Source: Histomonas meleagridis (lineage: Eukaryota; Parabasalia; Tritrichomonadida; Dientamoebidae). Taken from it: a DNA stretch of 64,000 bases. Numbering within the stretch: position 1 is the first letter of the stretch; each line of letters starts with the position of its first letter. The notes beneath the pieces were generated by a model. That model did no database searches and had not been told where the DNA came from. It worked only from the letters and a program-made list of their open reading frames with translations. This document shows, one piece after another, positions 37,066 through 47,070 of this stretch. The stretch spans positions 1 through 64,000 of the forward strand of contig WSYJ01000015.1 in NCBI GenBank assembly GCA_020186115.1, written 5' to 3'. The position numbers and the translations under genes were made by a program.

Positions 37066-38340
37066 TTAAGGCAAATCGTATTCCCACAAGCACACATGTG
37101 CATCGCCCGAACACGTTGCTATCATTTTCTTTGAAGGATGATGAGCAATTTCGAACAATGTATTTGTGTGGCCTCTCATTGAGAACAGCAGTTCTCCTTT
37201 CTTATAGTCCCAAGCCTTAAATGTTTCATCTTTACTACCTGTGAAACATATCGACTGCATAGGGGAGAAGCAGACTGACAGCACCATATCAGTGTGCTCG
37301 CCAAGGACTTGTTTACACTTCGCAACGCCGATTAACGACCAGATTTTCGTCGTTTTGTCATGCGACGATGTCGCTAATACGCCGTCGTATGGGGAGATCG
37401 CAACATCCAATAGGTACTTCGATTCCTCATGCGCACGGAAACATGTCATTGGCTGAGAGAAGCTCATGTCGGAGATCCCGACACTTCCGTTTATGAAGCC
37501 AACTGCGATGAATTCATCATCGGCATCTTTGGCTAAGGCTAAGACCATATTAGGACCTGACTTACCTTGTGATGGTATCGGATCGCGTACGACGGACTTA
37601 ATGAGTTTCATGGTGGTGAGATCCCAGATACATATCTTACCATCAAATCCTCCAGAATAAAGACGTGTGGAGTCTCGTGAAAAAAGCAGCGACGAAATAC
37701 GATTTTCATGATATGTTAGATTGGAGATTATCTTGTTTTGAGGAATTGAAAATAATATGATGCTGTTGTCAGGACCAGCAACAGCAATGTAGTTGGAATC
37801 AGGACTAATGCGTAAAGAACGTGGATAATCTTCTTTACAAAGAACATTATTCGGAATTTCAAAACATGTAAATATGGTGCCTTGCTCAGTATTGACAACA
37901 AAGACAGACTTGCTATTGCTAAAGGCAAAGAGGTTACCTGTGCCATCAAAAGAAATGGAACAAATAACAGAATTGGTTTTGATTGCATACTTGAGACTGA
38001 TCTTGGTATTCTCGGGCGTAACTTCATAAGGGATACTGCAGGTTGAAAAAACTTCAGTTGATATTGGTTGTGAAGAAATTAAAGGTACTTTTGGAATTTG
38101 AGATTCTTGAGAATCTGATGTTAATTCATCAAACTTGGCTTTAACTTTCTTAAAAAGGTATTTTAGGGAGTCGTTTTCTTTTTGCAGTTGTAATAAATAA
38201 ATTACTGATTGATTATATATAGATTGATAAGCTTCAATTTCAGTTGATATCTGCATAATGTTTTTAGTTAGTTTGGTGAGTTTATCGCTCATTCGTTCGA
38301 CTTTTTCTTGAATAGAGGGTTGGTCAATGCTTATGTTCAT
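37066..38340 (-). CDS. Tup1-like WD40 co-repressor
   Basis: About 424 aa. An N-terminal coiled coil (residues about 10-80) is followed by a WD40 propeller. The repeats include Y-P-R-S-L-R-I-S-P-D-S-N-Y-I-A-V-A-G-P-D-N-S-I-I, S-G-G-F-D-G-K-I-C-I-W-D-L, T-S-S-H-D-K-T-T-K-I-W and T-G-S-K-D-E-T-F-K-A-W-D. Short N-terminal tetramerising helix plus C-terminal propeller is the Tup1/Groucho plan, and the second quoted repeat resembles Tup1 closely. Other coiled-coil WD40 proteins (Prp19, katanin p80) are less similar. I use ATG 38340 because the longer frame begins with GTG. Confidence 0.65.
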   Translation of the reverse strand: MNISIDQPSIQEKVERMSDKLTKLTKNIMQISTEIEAYQSIYNQSVIYLLQLQKENDSLKYLFKKVKAKFDELTSDSQESQIPKVPLISSQPISTEVFSTCSIPYEVTPENTKISLKYAIKTNSVICSISFDGTGNLFAFSNSKSVFVVNTEQGTIFTCFEIPNNVLCKEDYPRSLRISPDSNYIAVAGPDNSIILFSIPQNKIISNLTYHENRISSLLFSRDSTRLYSGGFDGKICIWDLTTMKLIKSVVRDPIPSQGKSGPNMVLALAKDADDEFIAVGFINGSVGISDMSFSQPMTCFRAHEESKYLLDVAISPYDGVLATSSHDKTTKIWSLIGVAKCKQVLGEHTDMVLSVCFSPMQSICFTGSKDETFKAWDYKKGELLFSMRGHTNTLFEIAHHPSKKMIATCSGDAHVCLWEYDLP

Positions 38341-39480
38341 TTTAGCGCCGATCTTATATTTTTTCACATCAAATGTCGATATTTCTTTACACCGTCACTG
38401 AACTGTGAATTGAATAGTTAATGACGGTTTTTATCTGCGTTTGATTTGTGAAAGGTGGAGAACAAAAATGAATTAATTCTGTTTCAATGAAATTCAGAAT
38501 GGACGTTAACCAACTTCACTTTTTGCCAAATGGGTAAAATTTTAGAATGAAAGAAGAAACAATCAAAGTCATGCAAAATATGAAAAAAATTTAAGAATTT
38601 TATTGATAGTTTTTAATTTAAATGGTGACAACATCATTGAATCAGTGGAATCTTCTTTAGTGGACTTTTCTGGAGAATTTTACCCATATTATTTCATTAT
38701 AGTAATTTGCGAAATTCTATATGTATATTTTGTCTTGATATGTTAATTTTCGTGTATTTGCAAAAAATTATAACAAGGATAAATGAAATTTGTAATGGTT
38801 TACATTGTAAGGTTATAAATGTTTTCGTACAATCTCTTTTATCTGTTCAAAGTCAAGAATCATTATCTTTTTGAAAAAATGAATGAAGCTGGTTTGACGA
38901 ATTCAAAAACAAATTGCAAGAAAAAAAATGATTTTATAGCCCACTGTAAATCGCAATGTATGACTCAATGTTCAACCAAACCTCAAATTTTTCAAGACAA
39001 ACATATGATTAATAATGAATTAATTATGAAATTATATGAAGCATCAGATAAAGGAATTGATACATATCAGTGTCGTTGGTGTAATTGGACGTACAACAGA
39101 TGTAAATAATAAAAAATATGAAAATATAGATAACTTAGTTAATTCCAATGGGGAGATCAATTTAAAAATATACATGAAGAAATCGAACAGAAGTACCACA
39201 ACCAGTTTTTACGACCCAATCACTGCCCAATTTACACAATTTTCTCATTTTGAAAATTTTCACGATAACTCATCAAAATCGGCTTAATAAAAAGTCGATT
39301 TGAATTGATTTTTTGTGTGACTTGTGAATTTGCAAATTTCAAGAAACCAGAAACAGTTAGAAGCAAATTTGCTGAACGCTTAAATTTCCATACAAATTCA
39401 ATATAACCACTGGCCTGGAACCAGTTTAAAATGAATTAAAAAAGTATTTAAGAAAGTATGTTTGCATACAAAGGATATAG
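38341..39480. other. Intergenic region with an inverted Myb-like site and weak coding traces
   Basis: ACCGTCA (38391-38397) and TGACGGT (38422-38428) form an inverted pair about 50-90 nt upstream of the Tup1-like start, resembling paired Myb sites. Open frames at 38819-39109 and 39036-39287 overlap in different frames and show cysteine-containing sequence that I cannot assign. They may be remnants of an ankyrin-type gene. Confidence 0.4.
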
Positions 39481-39489
39481 AAAGATAGA

Positions 39490-40299
39490 TTGATAGATAA
39501 TAGGAGCTTTGTTCAATTGGATAAGTTTTTATCTATCAAGGATAAAGCTGCAGGCTGCTTGGGAAACAATTCAGTTTATGCAAGAAATAATATTTTCATT
39601 AAAAAAAAAAATTTAGTTCAATCAGCTCTTTCAATATTTGATATGTTTGATAATAATTACCAGTATTCATTTAACTTACTTATTAGTCAAATAATTTATT
39701 CATCATTCTTGGCAAGGATGAACGATTCAGAAGCTTATATGAATTTCATTAAAGAAACAAAAAAATTTGAAGATAACAAACAAATACAAACTAAAATAAA
39801 TAAAGTTTTTTAAAAAATGATTTTAAAAATATATTCCCAAGAATCAAAATATTTTCTTGAGAGAAAGATGCAAGAAAATTTATGCGAATCAAACATAGTT
39901 AAACAGATAAGAGAAGAATCATATTTTATACATTACATGTCCAAAAAATTTCTAGAAAAAAATAAATATTTGAAACGAAATATGGGAAACATTGAAGAAC
40001 TTTCAAAGAATGATTGGGAATTTCATAAGAAATTAATTAAAAAAGGACATAATCCGAATGAAATTTCGGAAATAATTCGAAATGATGAAATTAAAAAATT
40101 TCAAGAAATATCATCACAAACAAATTTTAATTATAACCAAAGAATCGAACCATCACTTTATGAAATATTGAAGAACAAAGTTGCAAAACTTGAAGAAAGT
40201 AATCACAAATATCAAATGTTAATTAAATTAATTCATCGAACGACAAATTCATCGATGACATTACCAACATCAGTTGAAAAGTTTCTTAATTCCACATAA
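39490..40299 (+). pseudogene. DUF3447-family head with an in-frame stop and a replaced tail
   Basis: Two stretches in the same frame are separated by a single TAA at 39811-39813. Both align with the head of the 40972 gene: A-L-S-I-F-D-M-F with Q-I-I-Y-S-S-F-L-A-R-M, then E-E-L-S-K-N-D-W-E-F-H-K-K-L-I-K-K-G-H-N-P-N-E and E-I-S-S-Q-T-N-F-N-Y-N-Q-R-I-E-P-S-L-Y-E. After that point, where relatives continue into the DUF3447 block, this copy switches to a short coiled coil (V-A-K-L-E-E-S-N-H-K-Y-Q-M-L). No ATG opens the first part. It is either a pseudogene or a shorter translated product starting at 39817. Confidence 0.6.
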
Positions 40300-40971
40300 T
40301 AAATTGTTTTTATATTTTTTGTTGTCATGTATTTATATATATGCTTTGATACAAATTTTAAGCTTATGTTTGAAATTAAAATCTAAATAATCATTTTCGT
40401 TTTGTTGAATCAATAATGTTTTATGAAATGTTATCATAAACATGTAGAATTATTTAAAAAATAACGTTAATTATTACGAAATAATATAAAATGTTTCTCT
40501 TAATTGATTCATTAATTAATCATCAAGTTGACCAAGATGGAAATATTTTGACTAAACTCTCCGGATTTTTGTACGGTATATGCTTCGGCATTGTCACTTT
40601 TTAAAATTGAGAAGTTGAACATTTTTTTATTAAATGATCTTTGATCTTTCACTTATGTATTATCGAATAAAACTGGTTGAGGTGAGCTTCGTATCGATAC
40701 TAAAAACGAGACATAATAACTTGAATTTCCTGTATAGATTGAACAAATGCAATAGTCGAATTTTTATATTTTTGACCAATAGATCATATTCAGCTCTTTC
40801 ACAATGGACTAATAATACTGCATGTGATACATCAGAAAGTCAAACAAAATACTTTGATTAATTTTACTTTAAGAAGCAAGATCGGTATTCTCATTTTTGA
40901 TTGAAAAATTCAACTTTTTCACTGGTTTATACTCTCAAATTTTAATTATATCAGTTATTAATATTTTCCAC

Positions 40972-42153
40972 ATGAGGCCAAAGGAACTTTGCGACTGGGA
41001 AACAATTCTATCAATAAATCAAGCAATTTTTAGTTTGAATGAAGAAAATTTCTCTATGTCTTTTGGTTTAATAATCAACAAATTTGATGAAATCCATCCT
41101 TTATCTTATGATTTAATTATTATTCAAATGATATATTATTCCTTTGTAATTAAAAATAATAAAGTAAATTTATTTTTGAATATTATAAAAGAAATAAGAA
41201 AATTTGAAGAGTGTAATAAAATCAAATCGAATATATTTGATATATTTGGGCGATTTCTTTATAATAAGCATACAGATGAATCAAATTTTCTTCTTGAAGC
41301 TATGATTGAACATAATTTTCTTGAACCGAACATTGTAAAAAACAGCCAGAGTGATTATTTTGTACATTATATTTCTAAAGATGAATTAGCAAAATATTTA
41401 AGGAAATATAGTTTTATAAATTATGAAGGACTTTCAAAGAATGATTGGGAGCTTCATAAGAAATTAATTAGAGAAGGACATAATCCAAATGAAATAGCAA
41501 AAATAATTCGAAATGATGAAATAGAAAAACTTCAAGAAATATCATCACAAACAAAATTTGATTTTAATCAAAAAATTGAACCATCACTTTATGAAAGATG
41601 TTCATTTATTAATCAAGAAAATGTTTCATTAATTGATTATGCAGCATTTTTTTCATCAGTTAAATGTTTTAAATATTTACTTATGAATAATGCTAATGTA
41701 AATAATACAGATAAATATGCAGTTGCAGGTGGAAATGAAGAAATCATTCATTTATGTGAACAAAATCATTCATCATTTAAAGGTGCATATGAAGCAGCAA
41801 TTATGTTCCATCGAAATGATATCTTTAAATATCTTTATGAGAATAAAATATGTCATATTATTAAAGACTTAGGAAAGAAGTGTATTTCATCACATAATTA
41901 TGAAATTTTTATATTTTTACACAAAGAAGGGATGCCAATTAGCGAAAACATTATAAATGAAGCAGCAAGAATTGGAAACATATTTCTCATTAAACATTTT
42001 CTTGAAAGTAATCAAATTCCGAAAGATATCTTAATATATTCATCAGAGTCAGAAAACATTGAACTTGTTAAATATATTTTAATGCAAGAAGGAATTGATA
42101 TTAATGCTAAAGATATTTATTTGTTATATTTAAAATTTATTTTAATAATTTGA
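40972..42153 (+). CDS. DUF3447/ankyrin-family protein, head region
   Basis: About 393 aa from ATG 40972; the longer frame opens with TTG. It has a helical N-terminal domain, then E-G-L-S-K-N-D-W-E-L-H-K-K-L-I-R-E-G and E-I-S-S-Q-T-K-F-D-F-N-Q. A DUF3447-like block follows (F-I-N-Q-E-N-V-S-L-I-D-Y-A-A-F-F-S-S, Y-A-V-A-G-G-N-E-E-I-I-H-L-C-E). The end enters an ankyrin repeat (E-L-V-K-Y-I-L-M-Q-E-G-I-D-I-N-A-K) at 42112 and then a spacer with a stop. It is the close counterpart of the minus-strand gene 24954-26177. No function is known beyond probable protein binding. Confidence 0.8.
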   Translation: MRPKELCDWETILSINQAIFSLNEENFSMSFGLIINKFDEIHPLSYDLIIIQMIYYSFVIKNNKVNLFLNIIKEIRKFEECNKIKSNIFDIFGRFLYNKHTDESNFLLEAMIEHNFLEPNIVKNSQSDYFVHYISKDELAKYLRKYSFINYEGLSKNDWELHKKLIREGHNPNEIAKIIRNDEIEKLQEISSQTKFDFNQKIEPSLYERCSFINQENVSLIDYAAFFSSVKCFKYLLMNNANVNNTDKYAVAGGNEEIIHLCEQNHSSFKGAYEAAIMFHRNDIFKYLYENKICHIIKDLGKKCISSHNYEIFIFLHKEGMPISENIINEAARIGNIFLIKHFLESNQIPKDILIYSSESENIELVKYILMQEGIDINAKDIYLLYLKFILII

Positions 42154-43939
42154 TATTTCAAAATAATATTTGGAAATTATTTAAATTATTTAATACAGCA
42201 CTTATCATGGCATCTTCGAATGGTTATATAGAAATAGTTAAATTACTTCTTGAACAAGAAGGAATTGATATCAATGCTAAAGATAAAATTTATTTTAATA
42301 ATTTAAAATTTCAAAATAATATTTGAAAATTATTTAAATTATTTAGGACAGCACTTATTTGGGCATCTGAAAAAGGTCATACAGAAATAGTTAAATTACT
42401 TCTTGAACAAGAAGGAATTGATATTAATGCTAAAGATATTTATTTGTTTGATTTAATATTTATTTTGATAATTTAATATTTTAAAACAATGTTTGGAAAT
42501 TATTACAAATATTCAAAACAGCACTTATTTGGGCATCTGAAAAAGGTCACACTGAAATAGTTAAATTACTTCTTGAACAAGAAGGAATTGATATAAATGC
42601 TAAAGATATTAATTTGTTTTATTTAAAATTTATTTTAATAATTTGATATTTCAAAATAATATTTGGAAATTATTTAAATTATTTGAAACAGCACTTATGT
42701 TAGCATCTGAAAATGGACATACAGAAATAGTTAAAATACTTCTTGAACAAGAAGGAATTGATATTAATGCTAAAGATAAAATTTATTTTAATAATTTAAA
42801 ATTTCAAAATAATATCTGGAAATTATTTAAAATATTTCTTACAGCACTTATGTATACATCTAAATCAGAAATAGTTAAATTACTTCTTGAACAAGAAGGA
42901 ATTGATATTAATGCTAAAGGTATTTATTTGTTTTATTTTATATTTATTTAAATAATTTTCTATTTCAAAATAATATTTGGAAATTATTTAAATTATTTTT
43001 TACAGCACTTATGTGGGCATCTTATGATGGTCATACAGAAATTGTTAAATTACTTCTTGAACAAGAAGGAATTGATATTAATTCTAAAGATATTTATTTG
43101 TTTTATTTAATTTTTATTTGAATATTTTTCTATTTGAAAACAATATTTGGAAATTATTTAAATTATTTTTTACAGCACTTATGTGGGCATCTGAAAATAG
43201 TCATACAGAAATTGTTAAATTACTTCTTGAACAAGAAGGAATTGATATTAATGCTAAAGATATTTATTTGTTTTATTTAATTTTTATTAGAATATTTTTC
43301 TATTTGAAAACAATATTTGGAAATTATTTAAATTATTTTATACAGCACTTATGTGGGCATCTGAAAGTGGTCATACAGAAATAATTAAAATACTTCTTGA
43401 ACAAAAAGGAATTGATATTAATGCTAAAGATATTTATTTGTTTTATTTGATATTTATTTGAATAATTTTGGATTTCAAAATAATATTTGGAAATTATTTA
43501 AATTATTTAATACAGCACTTATTATTGCATCTTATAATGGTCATACAGAAATAGTTAAAATACTTCTTGAACAAGAAGGAATTGATATTAATGCTAAAGG
43601 TATTTATTTGTTTTATTTTATATTTATTTAAATAATTTTCTATTTCAAAATAATATTTGGAAATTATTTAAATTATTTAATACAGCACTTATCATGGCAT
43701 CTTCGAATGGTTATATAGAAATAGTTAAATTACTTCTTGAACAAGAAGGAATTGATATCAATGCTAAAAATAAAATTTATTTTAATAATTTAAAATTTCA
43801 AAATAATATTTGGAAATTATTTAAATTATTTGCTACAGCATACACATATGCAAAAGAAAATGATTATAATGAAATAATTGACATGATTCGTAAAAAAGAA
43901 GGAATCCAGGATGAGATAACAGATAAAGCAAATGATTAA
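42113..43939 (+). repeat. Array of eleven ankyrin units with spacers (170- or 153-bp period)
   Basis: T-A-L codons start at 42195, 42348, 42518, 42688, 42841, 43002, 43172, 43342, 43512, 43682 and 43835. Spacings are 153, 170, 170, 153, 161, 170, 170, 170, 170 and 153 bp. A typical unit from CACTT to AAAG is 84 nt (for example 43346-43429), and spacers are 86 or 69 nt. The 69-nt spacers are in frame and stop-free (K-I-Y-F-N-N-L-K-F-Q-N-N-I-W-K-L-F-K), so neighbouring units fuse into one frame there. The 86-nt spacers shift frame and contain stops. The last unit is divergent (A-K-E-N-D-Y-N-E-I-I-D-M-I-R-K-K-E-G) and ends in a normal terminator at 43937-43939, like a true C-terminus. Confidence 0.88.
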
Positions 43940-44386
43940 ATGGAATTCTTTGAAAAATTTATATCATTCGGAGAAAAAAAAAAACTTAATGTCTTATTTG
44001 GTCTATAATTCCGGTTGTTCTTTACCTAGATTTGATGTCAAGAAAATCACATTGCATTTTCATGAATCAATTGAAGCAATATCGTTAATAATAAATAGAC
44101 TTGATGTGTGTTAGTACCTTTATAATATTATTAAATATGTTAAATGATGAAATTTCGTCGAAACAATGCAATTTAAAATTAAAATTGTGATTTTGAATTT
44201 CAACCATATTTTTCAGATCTATAGATCGCCAATATGTGCATATGCACTAGGTTTTATTCCGATCAAATATATTGTGATCGCGATCTCAGAAAAAATATAA
44301 AATAAATCAAAATGATGGTTATTCAATTAATGGATGTTTTTATAGTACAATATAAATCTTTTTATAGTACAGTATAAATCTTTTTA
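43940..44386. other. Spacer with a short direct duplication
   Basis: No gene is seen. Near 44338-44381 a phrase of about 22 bp (TTTTTATAGTACARTATAAAT) is directly doubled, immediately before the orphan ankyrin unit. Confidence 0.5.
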
Positions 44387-44488
44387 CAATTCCTTTTTGA
44401 TCAAGAAGTAATTTAACGATTTCTGTATAACCATTCCAAGATGCTCTAATAAGTGCTGTTTCTAATAATTTAAATAATTTCCAAAATA
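44387..44488 (-). pseudogene. Orphan single ankyrin unit
   Basis: The minus strand reads spacer-like sequence, then T-A-L-I-R-A-S-W-N-G-Y-T-E-I-V-K-L-L-L-D-Q-K-G-I, and breaks off abruptly. It is one array unit without a head, pointing opposite to the nearby plus-strand array. Confidence 0.75.
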
Positions 44489-44655
44489 TTTATAGGGATT
44501 TGAATTTAATAAGACCTCATAATTTATATAAGATGAATAATATTTTGCTAAAATTTCAAAACTTATATTTTATTCAACAAAAAAAAGATTTAGATAGAAA
44601 ATAAGTTTTGTTTAAACGAAACACATAATACAATTTTTATTTTAAACTAATTTCT

Positions 44656-45774
44656 TCATCTTGATGACTTAAGGGGCGGTGTTCTGATTTCTGGTTCTTT
44701 TCTTTGAGTTTTTTGAAGACTTTCAAACTGTTTCTTCAAATCGTCAATAGTTTTATATTTTGAAGGTGGTGTTACCACTGATTTCTTTTGTTGCAACATT
44801 GTTTTCACTTTATTGAATTCATGCTGTATTTCATCAAATGATGGCTTTGGTGACAACTGCAAAATTGGCGATCTTTTTGGTTCTGGCGTCTTTGGTATAT
44901 TATATTCTTGTGTATTAATTTGTCTTCCATTAGAAGAAATTAATAAAAATGATTTCAATTTCCGCATAACATATTTATCGTCAGGAGAGTTTCCATTTAT
45001 ATTTGCAAGAATTAGACGAATTTTATCAAGCTGTTTCATGGCCATTGTATTTTCGGGTAGATGAACTGAATCGGGATTAAGTTTACTAATAAGTTCGGAA
45101 ATAAGTTTTGTGCGATTTTCAAATTTTGTTTGACGATCTTTAACGCGTTGAAGTTCACGATTATAAGCTTGAAGATGGTTATCATAATCTTGTTGAACTT
45201 GATCTAGTTGCTGTGTAATGCTTCTGTAGTCATCAGGAATAAGATTCTCTGATTTTGTAAACCTTTTCCGAGCATTTTCAATTTTTTTCCGTGATGTCTC
45301 AATAGCTGAATGAGATATCTTGATGTTTGTTTCAAGGCGAACAAGGTCATCTGAAATTTGTTTGTATTTTCTCTTTAGTTCTTCAAGAGTAGTCGGTATT
45401 TGAAGTTTAAATGCTTCATCAAAAGATTGTGAATTTGAACCATAACTTGTTTCAATAAGCTTTTTCTCTAATTCTTCATTAAGGGTATCGGCTTCTTTAA
45501 ATTTTCGAATCAAATGTAAACAATAAAATGCATTCATATCAAATCGTTTTGAAGTTTGAAATTTTTCTTTAGCAATTTCTTCTAGTCTGTTAATAAGTGC
45601 ATCTCTTTGTTTCTTTTTTCCTGGATATAATTTTATGTATTCTCTGTATGACTCTTGATTTGGAATATTACTACGAATTAATGAAACCTTTTTAGTCCAG
45701 TTTCCATGCATTGTTTCTAGAAAACCTAACTCAAGAGCTTGTAAATAAAGTTTTGCGTTTGTTTTTTCGTTCAT
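44656..45774 (-). CDS. Hypothetical coiled-coil protein
   Basis: A 372-aa, highly charged protein. The central part (about 125-235) is a long predicted coiled coil (E-E-L-K-R-K-Y-K-Q-I-S-D-D-L-V-R-L-E, then Q-Q-L-D-Q-V-Q-Q-D-Y-D). The C-terminal third is proline- and serine-containing with K-R-S-P-I-L-Q-L-S-P type sites, possibly phosphorylated. I do not recognise the family; a cytoskeletal or centrosomal protein is a guess. It is transcribed divergently from prefoldin 2 with only 57 bp between starts. Confidence 0.7.
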   Translation of the reverse strand: MNEKTNAKLYLQALELGFLETMHGNWTKKVSLIRSNIPNQESYREYIKLYPGKKKQRDALINRLEEIAKEKFQTSKRFDMNAFYCLHLIRKFKEADTLNEELEKKLIETSYGSNSQSFDEAFKLQIPTTLEELKRKYKQISDDLVRLETNIKISHSAIETSRKKIENARKRFTKSENLIPDDYRSITQQLDQVQQDYDNHLQAYNRELQRVKDRQTKFENRTKLISELISKLNPDSVHLPENTMAMKQLDKIRLILANINGNSPDDKYVMRKLKSFLLISSNGRQINTQEYNIPKTPEPKRSPILQLSPKPSFDEIQHEFNKVKTMLQQKKSVVTPPSKYKTIDDLKKQFESLQKTQRKEPEIRTPPLKSSR

Positions 45775-45831
45775 CTTTTTTTTAAACGGAATCCAGGGTG
45801 GCCCAGATACGTTTATTCCTTCTGGCCAGAA
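45775..45831. promoter_or_regulatory. 57-bp divergent promoter
   Basis: The entire intergenic space between two ATGs. It contains AAACGGA (45784-45790), the Myb-like type, and the GC-rich CCAGGGTGGCCCAG, a relative of the GGGGCACC boxes elsewhere. Two oppositely transcribed genes must share it or use initiation sites very close to their ATGs. Confidence 0.5.
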
Positions 45832-46179
45832 ATGTCAATAAGCGAACAATTCAACAAATTACGTGAAGAACTCAAAGAACTTCAAAGCAAAAACATTCAA
45901 TTCGAATTAGACATGCAACAGCATGAACGCGTTCTTGAATCAATTGCAAAACTTCCTGATGATCGCAAATGTTACAGACTTGTTGGTGAAGTTTTGGTAC
46001 AAATGACAATCGGAGAAGCTAGGCCTGCTCTTGACCAACAAAGAGCTTCCTTAAAGGAACTCATTCAAACATTTACTGCAAAAATCAAAGCTAAGGAAGA
46101 AGAACTTCTTGCATTCCAAAAGGAGCACAACATACAAATTCGTCCTTTAAGTGAGGTACAAGGATTAAATAAGCAATGA
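45832..46179 (+). CDS. PFDN2: Prefoldin subunit 2
   Basis: A 115-aa beta-type prefoldin: two long helices joined by a hairpin. Diagnostic residues include D-D-R-K-C-Y-R-L-V-G-E-V-L-V at the hairpin start (compare T-R-K-C-Y-R-M-V-G-G-V-L-V) and F-Q-K-E-H-N-I-Q-I at the end (compare F-R-E-K-H-N-I-R-L). Prefoldin captures nascent actin and tubulin and passes them to the CCT chaperonin. Length is normal for the family. Confidence 0.95.
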   Translation: MSISEQFNKLREELKELQSKNIQFELDMQQHERVLESIAKLPDDRKCYRLVGEVLVQMTIGEARPALDQQRASLKELIQTFTAKIKAKEEELLAFQKEHNIQIRPLSEVQGLNKQ

Positions 46180-46482
46180 GTAACCATACATAATTGGCGA
46201 AACATGACGATTCAATAAAAATTGAATTTATTAAAGTCTCATTTATTGTGGTGGGGAACTACATGTTTTATTTTTCCGAACAGGCTATTTTTAAAGATTA
46301 TGTTTCTGAGATCATTTTAAAATCCATAAAAAAAATTGTTCAAATGAAATTCCTCTATGCTTCGAACGAATTACTGGAATGATCAGGATCATTTATTCTG
46401 GATTAACAGTTTTTGCAAAAATTATGGATTCTAATCATAGTGACCGTTAATCAACATAAACTGTCTTTAAAAAATTGAATAA
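46180..46482. other. Intergenic region
   Basis: About 300 bp between prefoldin 2 and eL18. It holds a GACCGTTAA site (46442-46450) and no credible gene. Confidence 0.5.
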
Positions 46483-46500
46483 AACCGTTTTGGCCGCTCC
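46483..46500 (+). promoter_or_regulatory. Candidate promoter of eL18: AACCGTTT plus GC-rich box
   Basis: AACCGTTT (46483-46490) is followed by GGCCGCTCC about 10-18 nt before the ATG at 46510. This is the same Myb-like plus GC-box pairing as before Vps11, with the two elements in the other order. Confidence 0.45.
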
Positions 46501-46509
46501 TTCTTCTTT

Positions 46510-47070
46510 ATGGGTGTTGATCTCGACCACCGTGTTTCCCGCAAGTCAAGGAAGACTCCAAAGTCAAAGAACGTTCAATTGAACATGCTTTTCAGACTTT
46601 ACAGCTACCTTGCTCAACGCACTGGCAATGATTTCAATAAGAAGATTGCCCACCGCATGTGCCTTTCTAACACAAACCGCCGTCCATATTCACTTTCACG
46701 CCTTGCTGTTGCTCTTCAAGGCAAAGAAGATGATACAATTGCAGTAGTTGTTTCAAAGATTGTTAATGATGAACGTCTTTTGACTGTTCCAAAGATGAAG
46801 GTTGCTGCCCTCAGATTCTCAGAAACAGCTCGTGCTCGTATCCTCGCTGCTGGAGGTGAAATTATCACATTCGATCAACTTGCACAACTCCGCCCAACAG
46901 GAGAAAAATGCCTCCTTCTCGAAGGTGATCGTAAGCGCCGTGAAGCTTGTCGTCATTTCGGTGCTGCCCCAGGTGATGACAATAGCAAGACACGTCCAAA
47001 GGTTCGCGCTCATGGCCGTAAGTTCGAAATGGCTCGTGGACGCAGGAAGTCTAGGCTCTACCACGTTTAA
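46510..47070 (+). CDS. RPL18: 60S ribosomal protein eL18
   Basis: A 186-aa protein matching eL18 throughout: M-G-V-D-L at the start, then L-Y-S-Y-L-A-Q-R-T, F-N-K-K-I-A-H-R-M-C-L-S. The middle has N-R-R-P-Y-S-L-S-R-L, K-M-K-V-A-A-L-R-F-S-E-T-A-R-A-R-I-L, A-G-G-E-I-I-T-F-D-Q-L and R-E-A-C-R-H-F-G. The basic tail is G-R-K-F-E-M-A-R-G-R-R. Length and order are typical. Codon use looks less AT-extreme than the neighbours, with many C-ending codons, as expected of a highly expressed gene. Confidence 0.97.
   Translation: MGVDLDHRVSRKSRKTPKSKNVQLNMLFRLYSYLAQRTGNDFNKKIAHRMCLSNTNRRPYSLSRLAVALQGKEDDTIAVVVSKIVNDERLLTVPKMKVAALRFSETARARILAAGGEIITFDQLAQLRPTGEKCLLLEGDRKRREACRHFGAAPGDDNSKTRPKVRAHGRKFEMARGRRKSRLYHV

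Noticed and set aside
40634..40861. 75-codon frame before the plus-strand ankyrin gene
   Set aside because: No similarity to the ankyrin head family or to any domain I know, and short for AT-rich DNA.
42113..43939. CRISPR-like array
   Set aside because: Regular repeat and spacer spacing caught the eye, but the organism is eukaryotic, the units are 84-nt ankyrin codons, and the spacers are similar to each other rather than unique.
42113..43939. U12-type AT-AC introns between ankyrin units, since many spacers start ATAT
   Set aside because: The spacers lack the U12 donor continuation (CCTT) and branch element, and removing ATAT...AC would put the next unit out of frame.
44103..44113. ACTAACACACA on the minus strand, nearly the consensus trichomonad 3' splice signal
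   Set aside because: It is followed by TC rather than G, no donor in proper context and no coding sequence to join are visible, so it is probably coincidence.
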